DNA from: Geothrix sp.
Lineage (GTDB): Bacteria; Acidobacteriota; Holophagae; Holophagales; Holophagaceae
Reading direction: 5' to 3'
Length of the DNA stretch: 32,536 nt
Assembly (NCBI GenBank): GCA_030824075.1
Contig: JAVBYJ010000029.1
Coordinates: forward strand, 1 to 32,536
Numbering within the stretch: position 1 is the stretch's first letter; the number at the start of each line of letters is the position of its first letter. The translations under genes and the position numbers were made by a program. This document shows positions 1 to 6,296 of the stretch, piece by piece. The notes beneath the pieces were generated by a model. That model worked only from the letters and a program-made list of their open reading frames with translations, was not told where the DNA came from and did no database searches.

Positions 1-1
1 C

Positions 2-805
2 ATCATGGGGGGGCTCTGGGCGGGCCTCGCCTGGTTGCTGGCCCGGATGCTGGCCTGGGTACCCGGCCTGAGCAACTTGCCCCACCGGGTGGGAACGGCG
101 CTGCCGGTGCTCACCGGGCTGGGCATCCTGCTCTACCTGGCCTCGGTGGCCCTCAGCTACTTGATGTTGGCCCAGGACCGGGCGATTGAAGCCGAACGGA
201 AGGGCGCGGAACTGCAGCTGCTGGCGCAGGAATCCGAACTGAAGGCCCTCCGGGCCCAACTGAACCCTCACTTCCTCTTCAATAGCCTGAATTCGCTGTC
301 GGCGCTCACGGCGGTGGATCCAGCCCGGGCCCGCGAGATGTGCGTGCTGCTGTCGGATTTCCTCCGCCGCAGCCTGGGCCTGGGTGAGCGCCGTCAGGTG
401 ACCCTGCGGGAGGAACTGGAGCTGGCGCGGGCCTACCTGGCCATCGAGCAGATCCGCTTCGGCAGCCGTCTGATGCTGACCTGGACCGTGGATCCCGCCG
501 CCGAGGCCGCGCTCCTCCCTACGCTGCTGCTGCAGCCACTGGTCGAAAACGCCATCAAGCATGGCATCGCCGCCCTGCCCGAAGGCGGCACCCTGGCCTT
601 GACCGCTGGGATCGCCGAAGGTCACGTGATGCTGCAGGTGGAGAATCCGATGGATGCGGATGTTCCGGCACCCCAGGGTCTGGGTCTCGGCCTGCGGCAG
701 GTCCGCCAGCGTCTGCTGGGGCGCTTCGGCAATCGCGCCCGCTTTGAGGCCAGCGCGCAGGACGGCGTCCATCGCGTCACCCTGGTGTTCCCCCTGGAGA
801 CTTAG
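2..805 (+). CDS. LytS/YehU-type sensor histidine kinase, 5'-truncated by window edge
   Basis: Membrane sensor kinase that would phosphorylate the LytTR regulator encoded next. The frame is open to the left edge, so the true start lies outside the window; the first ATG seen is at base 5. The visible N-terminus has hydrophobic segments (about residues 3-20 and 33-55), probably the last membrane helices of a longer sensor. A short coiled linker (AEAERK to SELKALRAQ) leads into the His_kinase motif LNPHFLFNSLNSL, with the conserved His and the Asn after it typical of the LytS family, then an HATPase domain with the N-box (LLQPLVENAIKHG) and the glycine loop (GLGLGLRQVRQRL). The stop TAG at 803-805 falls inside the left inverted repeat of the element that follows. 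Family assignment is firm; the ligand is unknown. Confidence 0.93.
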   Translation: MMGGLWAGLAWLLARMLAWVPGLSNLPHRVGTALPVLTGLGILLYLASVALSYLMLAQDRAIEAERKGAELQLLAQESELKALRAQLNPHFLFNSLNSLSALTAVDPARAREMCVLLSDFLRRSLGLGERRQVTLREELELARAYLAIEQIRFGSRLMLTWTVDPAAEAALLPTLLLQPLVENAIKHGIAALPEGGTLALTAGIAEGHVMLQVENPMDADVPAPQGLGLGLRQVRQRLLGRFGNRARFEASAQDGVHRVTLVFPLET

Positions 806-835
806 GGCCTGTTTTCAGATTGGGGTGTGGCCGCG
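802..835 (+). repeat. Left terminal inverted repeat
   Basis: Thirty-four bases pairing with 1043-1076: 22 outer bases with one mismatch (G811 facing G1067), a 5-base unmatched stretch, then GGCCGCG. It begins one base before the kinase stop codon, so the stop TAG is part of the repeat. Confidence 0.75.
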
Positions 836-1042
836 CAAGGGGCGCCGCCCAAGCGAGACAAGGAGAACGATGATGGCAATAGCGGCACTATTGACGAGGA
901 GTTCGACGCAGTATCGCGCCGGGCGTCGCCCCTTGCCCTCCGGGACGTGGCCAGCCGCACCCCTGGCTGCGTTGTCGACCTTGAACGATGTCCCGCATCG
1001 CCCTGCGATCGACTCCTTGCCATGGGCGCGGCTGGCCGGCGT

Positions 1043-1076
1043 CGCGGCCCGCATCCAATCTGAAAAGAGGCCCTAA
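1043..1076 (-). repeat. Right terminal inverted repeat
   Basis: Inverted partner of 802-835. It ends two bases before the ATG of the LytTR regulator and contains that gene's only plausible Shine-Dalgarno sequence. Confidence 0.75.
1065..1070 (+). promoter_or_regulatory. Ribosome-binding site of the LytTR regulator, located inside the element's end repeat
   Basis: AAGAGG, 8 bases before the ATG at 1079. It lies in the right inverted repeat, so pairing with 808-813 (CCTGTT) in a transcript reading through the element would cover it, with one G-G mismatch in the middle. Confidence 0.6.
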
Positions 1077-1078
1077 CC

Positions 1079-1834
1079 ATGAAAGCCCTGATCATCGACG
1101 ACGAGGAACTGGCCCGCGCCGTGGTGCGCGAGCATCTGGCCGCCCACCCGGACGTGGAGGTGGCCGCGGAGTGCGCCAACGGTTTCGAGGCCCTCAAGGC
1201 TGCGGCCCAATGTCAGCCCGACCTGATCTTCCTGGATATCCAGATGCCCAAGCTCGACGGCTTCGAAGTCCTGGAACTGCTCGAGGCCGAGGGTAAGCGG
1301 CCCGCCGTGGTATTCGTCACTGCGTACGACCAGCACGCCCTGCGGGCCTTCGAAGCCCATGCCGTGGACTACCTTCTGAAACCCTTCTCCAAGGAGCGCT
1401 TCGACGCCGCCCTCGCCAAGGCGCGGACCCTGCAGGCAACCCAGCCTGCCCCACCGTCACCCCCGGCCGCGGAACTCGCCGCAGCGGCCCGTCAGGGGAA
1501 GCCCCTGGAGCGCATCGTGGTCAAGGACGGTCCCAAGGTCACGGTGGTCCACCTGGATCGCCTCGACTGGGTGCAGGCCCAGGACGACTACGTGCTGCTG
1601 CGCACCGAGGGCAAGAACCTGCTCAAGCAGCAGACCCTCGCCAACCTGGAATCCCAGCTCGATTCAAACCGTTTCATCCGCATTCACCGCAGTTACATCT
1701 TAAATCTCGACCGCCTTGTCCGGGTCGAACAGGACACCAAGGAACACCGCGACGCCATCCTGCGCGACGGCACCCGTCTGCCCGTGAGCCGGGCGGGCTA
1801 TCAGCGGCTGCGAGAACTTTGGGAAGGCGCCTGA
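1079..1834 (+). CDS. LytTR-family response regulator
   Basis: Two-component DNA-binding regulator of 251 residues, partner of the upstream LytS-type kinase. Residues 1-120 form a receiver domain: acidic pocket D7-D8, phospho-acceptor D53 in LIFLDIQMP, T81 and K101 in the switch positions. A Pro/Ala-rich linker (about 118-140) leads to a LytTR DNA-binding domain (about 145-248) with the typical VKDGPKVTVVHLDRLDWVQ start and FIRIHRSYILNLDRLVRV. Length is usual for AlgR/BtsR/LytR-type regulators. The start ATG is 2 bases after the inverted-repeat element. Targets are unknown; LytTR regulators usually bind pairs of direct repeats upstream of target genes. Confidence 0.95.
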   Translation: MKALIIDDEELARAVVREHLAAHPDVEVAAECANGFEALKAAAQCQPDLIFLDIQMPKLDGFEVLELLEAEGKRPAVVFVTAYDQHALRAFEAHAVDYLLKPFSKERFDAALAKARTLQATQPAPPSPPAAELAAAARQGKPLERIVVKDGPKVTVVHLDRLDWVQAQDDYVLLRTEGKNLLKQQTLANLESQLDSNRFIRIHRSYILNLDRLVRVEQDTKEHRDAILRDGTRLPVSRAGYQRLRELWEGA

Positions 1835-2058
1835 AGGCCTAGCCTAGACCGAGGTATGGAGTTGGCAGGGGTGGAGATCACAGTGCCCACAGCGACCGCT
1901 GCACAGCAAAGGCTTTGGGGCCGATTGTGGCTCTTGGGCCCCCAGTGGCCGACCCATGGCAGGGATGACCTTCGCCGCACGCACCATGCCCATGCCCTGA
2001 TCGGATTCCGAGGGGGAGTGAGCCTTGTGGGCGGCGGAGGTCCTGGGCATCGAAGCAG
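1835..2058. other. Spacer between convergent genes, no gene seen
   Basis: Between the 3' ends of the LytTR regulator and the SCP2 protein. Open frames exist on both strands (68 codons each) but none has a ribosome-binding site or recognisable protein. Small dyads are present (CAGCG-AC-CGCTG near 1890; a bulged GGGGCC/GGCCCC pair near 1917-1944), none followed by a T-run. Transcription ends here for both genes, but no clear terminator can be named. Confidence 0.5.
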
Positions 2059-3273
2059 CTAGGCCTCAGGCCGCCTGAAACTCTTCGCCACCTTCTGCAT
2101 CAGCAGGGGATCGCCCTCGATCTGGATCTTGCCGGTCATGAAGGCCTCCTGGGCGTTCAGCGTTCCGGTGCTCATGGCAATGAAGTCTTCGGCCTTGGCT
2201 TTCAGCAGCGTATCACAGGGTTTCATCAGCCGGGGGAAGACCATGCAGGCGCCGCGGCGGATCAGGAGGGTGTAGCCCATGTCATCGATCTGGTAGCCCA
2301 CCACGGCTTCCAGGTCCCCGGCCTTCTCCGCGTTGAACCGCTCGGGCATGGATTCCAGGAGGCCCTGGGCGGGATTCACGTCCGCGTCGAAGTGAGCCGT
2401 GTAGGCAGCCACTTGGCTCATGTCGCCCTTCACCGTGATGGCACCGCCCAGCAGGGCCGCCACCAGATTCAGCTTGCCCGCGTTGAGGGCCGCGAAATCC
2501 GCATCGGAAATGCCCAGGGCGGCACCGCCTTCGACCTCGCCGGGACGGACAGAAAGCCCTTCGGGGGTGAAGTCCAGGCGGTAGGGCACACCGTCCACTT
2601 TGACTTCCAGGGTGCCGCTGGCTCCGCCCTTGTAGCGCTTGCGCAGGGTGGCCAACGCCTTGCCGCCGGGGGTCTCGGGAAAGCTGATCTCAGGTTCGGC
2701 GGACCAAGTCTTCCAGGCCTTGCGAAGCAGGGAGGTGTCGCCAGAGAATCGGATCTGACCCCCCAGCAGCGCCGGTCCGGGGTCAGAAAGGCCGCAGACC
2801 AGGGCACGTACCGCGGTCTCGTCGCCAGCGACCTCGGCGCCAGCACCCCAGGACTCGCTCCCGACAGTCACCTTGAGGCCCGCCCCGACCAGCGCCAATC
2901 GCGCCGGCACCAGTTCTTTGAGCGGCTTCACCGGCCCGCCCTGCTTCTGGGGTTTCTTGAAGAACTTGGGGAATTTCTGGAGCAGGCCGAGATCGCCGGT
3001 GCCCTTGAGCTTGCCGGTCATGAAGGCCTGCATGGGATCGAGCTTGCCTTCGTTCAGGGCGATCCAGTCCTCGCCGCCGATCACCACCACGGAGGTGGCG
3101 TCCGGCTTGGCCTCGCGCTTCAACGAAAAGACACCGTTGTCGATCAGGCAGGTGTAGTCACCACCACCCTCTCCCGTCACCTGATAGTAGACAGACACCG
3201 TGAGTCCCTGGGCCTTCTCTGGGAGGAAGAGCTCGGGCATGAGCGCAAAAATGCCGTCCACCGTCAAAGCCAT
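2059..3273 (-). CDS. Multi-domain SCP2 sterol-carrier-like protein
   Basis: 404-residue cytosolic-looking protein made of tandem SCP2-like lipid-binding domains. The start ATG at 3273 is chosen because GAGGTGAT sits 5 bases upstream; the frame is open a further 75 codons but that extension is Arg/Ser-rich and unlike the rest. Repeats: residues about 1-105 (LMPELFLPEKAQGL to LQKFPKFFKK), a degenerate unit about 120-200 ending LLGGQIRFSGDTSLLRKAWKTW, a third about 210-300 ending LLGGAITVKGDMSQ, and a fourth about 305-404 (LLESMPERFNAEKAGDL to LLMQKVAKSFRR). Units 1 and 4 share the pattern FMTGK-I/L-K/Q-G/E-GD typical of SCP2 C-termini. Normal bacterial SCP2 proteins have one domain of about 100-130 residues. 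The ligand is unknown; no signal peptide or membrane helix is seen. Confidence 0.8.
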   Translation of the reverse strand: MALTVDGIFALMPELFLPEKAQGLTVSVYYQVTGEGGGDYTCLIDNGVFSLKREAKPDATSVVVIGGEDWIALNEGKLDPMQAFMTGKLKGTGDLGLLQKFPKFFKKPQKQGGPVKPLKELVPARLALVGAGLKVTVGSESWGAGAEVAGDETAVRALVCGLSDPGPALLGGQIRFSGDTSLLRKAWKTWSAEPEISFPETPGGKALATLRKRYKGGASGTLEVKVDGVPYRLDFTPEGLSVRPGEVEGGAALGISDADFAALNAGKLNLVAALLGGAITVKGDMSQVAAYTAHFDADVNPAQGLLESMPERFNAEKAGDLEAVVGYQIDDMGYTLLIRRGACMVFPRLMKPCDTLLKAKAEDFIAMSTGTLNAQEAFMTGKIQIEGDPLLMQKVAKSFRRPEA

Positions 3274-3351
3274 GGGATCACCTCGGAATGTGGAATCGAG
3301 CATGGCCGGGCGTCCGGACTTCACGCAACGGTTACCAGAGGTCAAGGCGGC

Positions 3352-3384
3352 GGCCGTTTCCGACCACCGCCTAAACAAACGGCC
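3352..3384 (-). other. Hairpin between M56-TonB gene and SCP2 gene
   Basis: Arms GGCCGTTT (3352-3359) and AAACGGCC (3377-3384) pair perfectly across a 17-base loop, in the 229-bp gap between two minus-strand genes. There is no T-run on the minus strand, so an intrinsic terminator is doubtful; it could be a weak attenuator or chance. Nothing else was recognised in the gap. Confidence 0.3.
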
Positions 3385-3502
3385 CTGTCTGGCGAACGTG
3401 ACCTGGCCGAGGTTCCAACCCCTGGGGCTGCCCGGCTGCCGCTTTGGAACAGCTCGATCTGAACTCCTCCGAGAAAGAGTCCCTTCCCCGCAGGGCATCC
3501 AC

Positions 3503-4816
3503 TTACCTCAGACGGAACGGCATGGTGAGCTTGAAGCGCGCAGCCACGGGCTTTCCATTCACCTTGGCGGGTTCGAATTCCCAGGCCCTGGCGTAGCCCA
3601 CAGCGCAGGCATGGAGTTCGGGCGGGCCGGAGATTGCCTTGGCGTCAGTGACCTTTCCACCAGTATCGATGATGAGAACCACCACCACCGTGCCCTGGAT
3701 GCCCTGGGCCTTGGCCTCGGGCGGATAAGGTGGAGCGTCCGGCTGGTGTCTGACGCGGATCTGTTTGAAATCCATTTCCACGGGGTCTGCCGAGGACGCG
3801 GGATTGGGGATGTCAGAAGCCGACAGAGTCGCTACCCCAAGGGCTGCGACCAGCAGGAGGGCGGGAATGAGAGCAGCCACGGGTGGGACTGGCTCGTGGG
3901 TGATTTGGGGGCGCAGAAGACGCTGGATGCGGAGCATGAGACGACCTCCACTGGCCGCAGGGGCCAGATCGGGAATCAAGTTCGGTTGGGTTCGGAGTTC
4001 CTCCAGCCCTGCGAGGGCGGAGGCGTAGAGGATCGGATCGCCGCAGGCCTGCACGGCGGCATCGTCGCAGCAGTGCTCGCGCTCCTGGCGGATGTGCCGG
4101 GAGAGCCACCAGACGGCGGGATGGTAGAACAGCAGAGCTTCCGCGAAGTTCTGGATGACATTCGCGAAAAAATCCCCGCGGCGGACATGGGCCAATTCGT
4201 GAGCCAGCACGGCCTCCAGGGCTTCGGGAGACAGGGCCAGCATCGCCGCGGCCGGAACGAGCACCACGGGCTTCAGCCAGCCCAGCACCACGGGGGAATC
4301 CACCCGGTCGGACAGACCCAGGCGGACCGGGATCCGCACCCGGCTGCGGATCCTCAGAGTCTCGAACCGCGCCAGCCATTCGGCGGGTGGAGGCTGGAGA
4401 CTGCCTAGGCAGGGCCCGTAGAGCCAGGTCATGGCCCGGCCCATCTGTACGATTCGGAGGCTGAATCCCAGGATCCAGGCCAGGAACAGCCAGGGGAGCC
4501 AGGGGCCCAGGACCATGCGCAAGCGCGGCAGCCATCCGGCAAGACCGTGTCCCTCGCCCACAGGGGCAAGGAGCACGCCCTCGATCATGGGCAGTGGATC
4601 GCCACCGCCTGAGACCCAGACCAGGGTCCCCGCGAAAGCGAGCACCAGCAGACCCAGGGTTCCCGAGGCAATGGCATAGCGGAGTTCCGCCGAACGGTGC
4701 TGTGCCAAGCGGAGCGCCACCGCCGCCAGCAGGGCCAACAGGGCGCCCTGCCAGAGGCTGTGAAGCAACGCCCAGCCGATGGTCTGAAGCAGAGGGATGG
4801 ATGCCAGGTCGCTCAT
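3503..4816 (-). CDS. M56 (BlaR1/MecR1-like) membrane metallopeptidase fused to TonB C-terminal domain
   Basis: 437-residue inner-membrane zinc peptidase, predicted to sense an envelope signal and trigger cleavage of the BlaI-type repressor encoded just upstream. Hydrophobic segments lie near residues 15-35, 48-68, 101-122 and 311-333. The zinc motif HELAH is at 206-210, with the downstream EREHCCDD (245-252) typical of family M56. Instead of the beta-lactam-binding sensor domain of BlaR1, the periplasmic C-terminus (about 345-437) is a TonB_C-like domain: PPYPPEAKAQGIQGTVVVV, then AWEFEPAKVNGKPVAARFKL. The ATG overlaps the repressor stop by 4 bases (ATGA), so the two are translationally coupled. 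Established for BlaR1: M56 proteolysis relieves BlaI repression. That the signal here is not a beta-lactam is inference from the missing sensor domain. Confidence 0.9.
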   Translation of the reverse strand: MSDLASIPLLQTIGWALLHSLWQGALLALLAAVALRLAQHRSAELRYAIASGTLGLLVLAFAGTLVWVSGGGDPLPMIEGVLLAPVGEGHGLAGWLPRLRMVLGPWLPWLFLAWILGFSLRIVQMGRAMTWLYGPCLGSLQPPPAEWLARFETLRIRSRVRIPVRLGLSDRVDSPVVLGWLKPVVLVPAAAMLALSPEALEAVLAHELAHVRRGDFFANVIQNFAEALLFYHPAVWWLSRHIRQEREHCCDDAAVQACGDPILYASALAGLEELRTQPNLIPDLAPAASGGRLMLRIQRLLRPQITHEPVPPVAALIPALLLVAALGVATLSASDIPNPASSADPVEMDFKQIRVRHQPDAPPYPPEAKAQGIQGTVVVVLIIDTGGKVTDAKAISGPPELHACAVGYARAWEFEPAKVNGKPVAARFKLTMPFRLR

Positions 4817-5199
4817 GCCATCCTCCCCTTGGCCTCGTTGAGCATCTTGCGGATATCCTCCAGTTCCTCAGCGGAGGCGGGCTCCGATTCGAGGGCCTGA
4901 AGGACGAGATCCCGGCGACTGCCCGCGAAGGCCTTGTGCAATAGCTCCTTCAACAGGCAACGCTGGGTTTCGCCTTCGCCCTGAAGCGGCCGGTAGGTGT
5001 GGGAACGCGCGCGTTCGTCCCGCGCCAGCAGGCCCTTCTCCACCATGATCTGCATGAGCTTCAGCACGGTGGTGTAGCCCATGTCCCGGTCCTTCGACAG
5101 TTCGGTATGCACGTCCCGAACGGTCGAAGGGCCCCGCGACCACAGAACCCTGAGGATGGCGAGCTCACCATCGGAAGGGCGAATGGGATCGGTGGACAT
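4813..5199 (-). CDS. BlaI/MecI/CopY-family transcriptional repressor
   Basis: 128-residue winged-helix repressor. ATG at 5199 is preceded by GGAGG at a spacing of 4 bases (gctc absent from coding), which favours it over the longer open frame upstream; that longer frame would run through the operator. N-terminal winged helix: PSDGELAILRVLW, then TVRDVHTEL and MGYTTVLKLMQIMVEKGLL, the standard BlaI recognition region, followed by the wing around HTYRPL. The C-terminal part (about 80-128) is the dimerisation helix region. It overlaps the M56 peptidase gene by 4 bases. Regulation is very likely autogenous through the palindromes at 5222-5272, with release by proteolysis from the neighbouring M56 protein. 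Confidence 0.92.
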   Translation of the reverse strand: MSTDPIRPSDGELAILRVLWSRGPSTVRDVHTELSKDRDMGYTTVLKLMQIMVEKGLLARDERARSHTYRPLQGEGETQRCLLKELLHKAFAGSRRDLVLQALESEPASAEELEDIRKMLNEAKGRMA

Positions 5200-5221
5200 G
5201 GAGCCTCCAGGGGGTCTGGAG

Positions 5222-5272
5222 ACAACATACGAATCGATTCGTAATTTGTCAACGAATCGATTCGTATGTTGT
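5222..5272 (-). promoter_or_regulatory. Promoter and nested BlaI-type double operator
   Basis: Two perfect palindromes with the same 14-bp core ACGAATCGATTCGT lie at 5229-5242 and 5252-5265; the first extends to 16 bp (TACGAATCGATTCGTA, 5228-5243). The two also form one larger perfect inverted repeat, 21-base arms 5222-5242 and 5252-5272 around a 9-base centre. On the minus strand a sigma-70 promoter fits inside: -35 TTGACA (5247-5252), 17-base spacer, -10 TATGTT (5224-5229). One operator fills the spacer and the other touches the -35 from upstream, an arrangement that would block RNA polymerase. It reads toward the repressor ATG at 5199. Confidence 0.88.
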
Positions 5273-5313
5273 AGGAACCTCACCTCTATCGCCGGCACCC
5301 GGGCTGGCCCCGT

Positions 5314-6243
5314 TCACAGCCCCAGGTGGTCCAGGCGTTCTGTCAGGCGGCGTTCGGAGAAGAGCAGGTCGTCCGGATCGCTGGCCTTGGCGCGCCAAGC
5401 CTTCACGAACCCCTGGTGGCCACGTTCAGCTGCGACGGCCTCAGCCAAAGCCTCTCCACCCGGCAGATTCTTTGGCATGAGGGCATAGGACGGGTCCTGG
5501 AAAACCTCGGCGGGTGAGATCCAGGTCCAACCCTTGGAACGGAAGAAGTCAATGACATCGCCCAGGAAGAGCCCGTTCAGCAGGCGGCTGTGCATGAGGA
5601 TGATGTGGGGGATCTCGCGGCCGAAGACCTCGCGGCTCCAGGCATCGTAGAAACGGGCGCAGGCCCATAAATGTTTCAGATAGAGGGCGCGATAAGGGGC
5701 AAGGTCCGCCCCCGGTTCCTTCTCCAGACGCTTCCGCAGGCGCTCATCCAGCAGGTAGTCGGCGGTATCGATGCTCACGTGGCCGATGGCGTCGCCCCGT
5801 GCCTTCAGGAAGGCATAAAAGCCGTCCCGCTTGGCCAGAGTGTTCCCGGCCCGCAGAAAGGGATAGCGGTAGAGCTTGGTGAAGCCCGGCAGATCGCGGA
5901 TCAACGCCTCACCCTTCAGGACATCCGCCTCGTAGGCCTCCAGGGTCACGTCGTCGCGGTTCAGGTCCCAGTGGCTGTAACTGTGGTTGGCGATCAGATG
6001 TCCGGCCTCACCCCAGGCACGAAGCAGGGCCTTCCCTTCGGGGGTGTCGCCGCCATTAACCCCATTGGCGAAGAGGATCGCTTGCACCTTCCGGGCCTTC
6101 AGGGCCGCCAGCATCGCCTGGTGCTGCGCGGGCGGGGCCATACGGGGCGAGGGCCGCAGGAAGGGCGCGTCATCAAGGCTCAGGGCCACCTTCTGCGCGG
6201 GCAACGGCAACGCAAGGAGCAGGCAAAGCAGATGTCGCAGCAC
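5314..6243 (-). CDS. Secreted polysaccharide deacetylase-like (NodB-fold) protein
   Basis: 309-residue exported protein of the carbohydrate esterase 4/NodB superfamily. The GTG start at 6243 has GGAGG 5-6 bases upstream. A signal peptide is clear (MLRHLLCLLLALPLPAQ). Motif 1 appears as SLDDAP at 22-27, giving the catalytic and metal-binding Asp pair (D24-D25) usually found as FDDG; motif 2 is NHSYSH with metal ligands H87 and H91; motif 3 is YRYPFLRAG near residue 125. A C-terminal HSRLLNGLFL resembles the conserved LH motif of CE4 enzymes. The substrate (peptidoglycan, chitin-like or other N-acetylated glycan) cannot be told. The gene is divergent from the phosphatase gene across 53 bp. Confidence 0.82.
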   Translation of the reverse strand: MLRHLLCLLLALPLPAQKVALSLDDAPFLRPSPRMAPPAQHQAMLAALKARKVQAILFANGVNGGDTPEGKALLRAWGEAGHLIANHSYSHWDLNRDDVTLEAYEADVLKGEALIRDLPGFTKLYRYPFLRAGNTLAKRDGFYAFLKARGDAIGHVSIDTADYLLDERLRKRLEKEPGADLAPYRALYLKHLWACARFYDAWSREVFGREIPHIILMHSRLLNGLFLGDVIDFFRSKGWTWISPAEVFQDPSYALMPKNLPGGEALAEAVAAERGHQGFVKAWRAKASDPDDLLFSERRLTERLDHLGL

Positions 6244-6296
6244 GATTCCTCCGAGATTCCTGTGGTCAGGATGCCTCTATTCGCCACAATCGTCCC

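Larger units (their letters stand above)
802..1076. mobile_element. MITE-like inverted-repeat element filling the kinase-regulator gap
   Basis: A 275-bp stretch bounded by matching inverted ends. The outer 22 bases (802-823 and 1055-1076) match at 21 of 22 positions, with the core CAGATTGG and the outer TTAGGGCCT; after 5 unmatched bases both ends share GGCCGCG (829-835 and 1043-1049). TA occurs at both junctions (803-804 and 1074-1075), compatible with a TA target duplication but not proof of it. The interior has no convincing gene and is rich in dyads: 836-850 with 921-935 (14 of 15), CAATAG-5-CTATTG at 877-893, CGGGAC/GTCCCG at 941-946 and 990-995, GGCCAGCC/GGCTGGCC at 949-956 and 1030-1037. 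This fits a non-autonomous transposon derivative or a structured intergenic repeat. Copy number elsewhere cannot be seen here. Confidence 0.7.

Noticed and set aside
827..1063. Short open frames inside the inverted-repeat element on both strands
   Set aside because: No ribosome-binding site or transposase motif; the element's sequence is better explained by nested inverted repeats.
2392..3462. Plus-strand open frame of 356 codons opposite the SCP2 gene
   Set aside because: Composition is typical of a GC-rich antisense shadow, with no ribosome-binding site or family motif; the minus-strand frame carries the SCP2 pattern.
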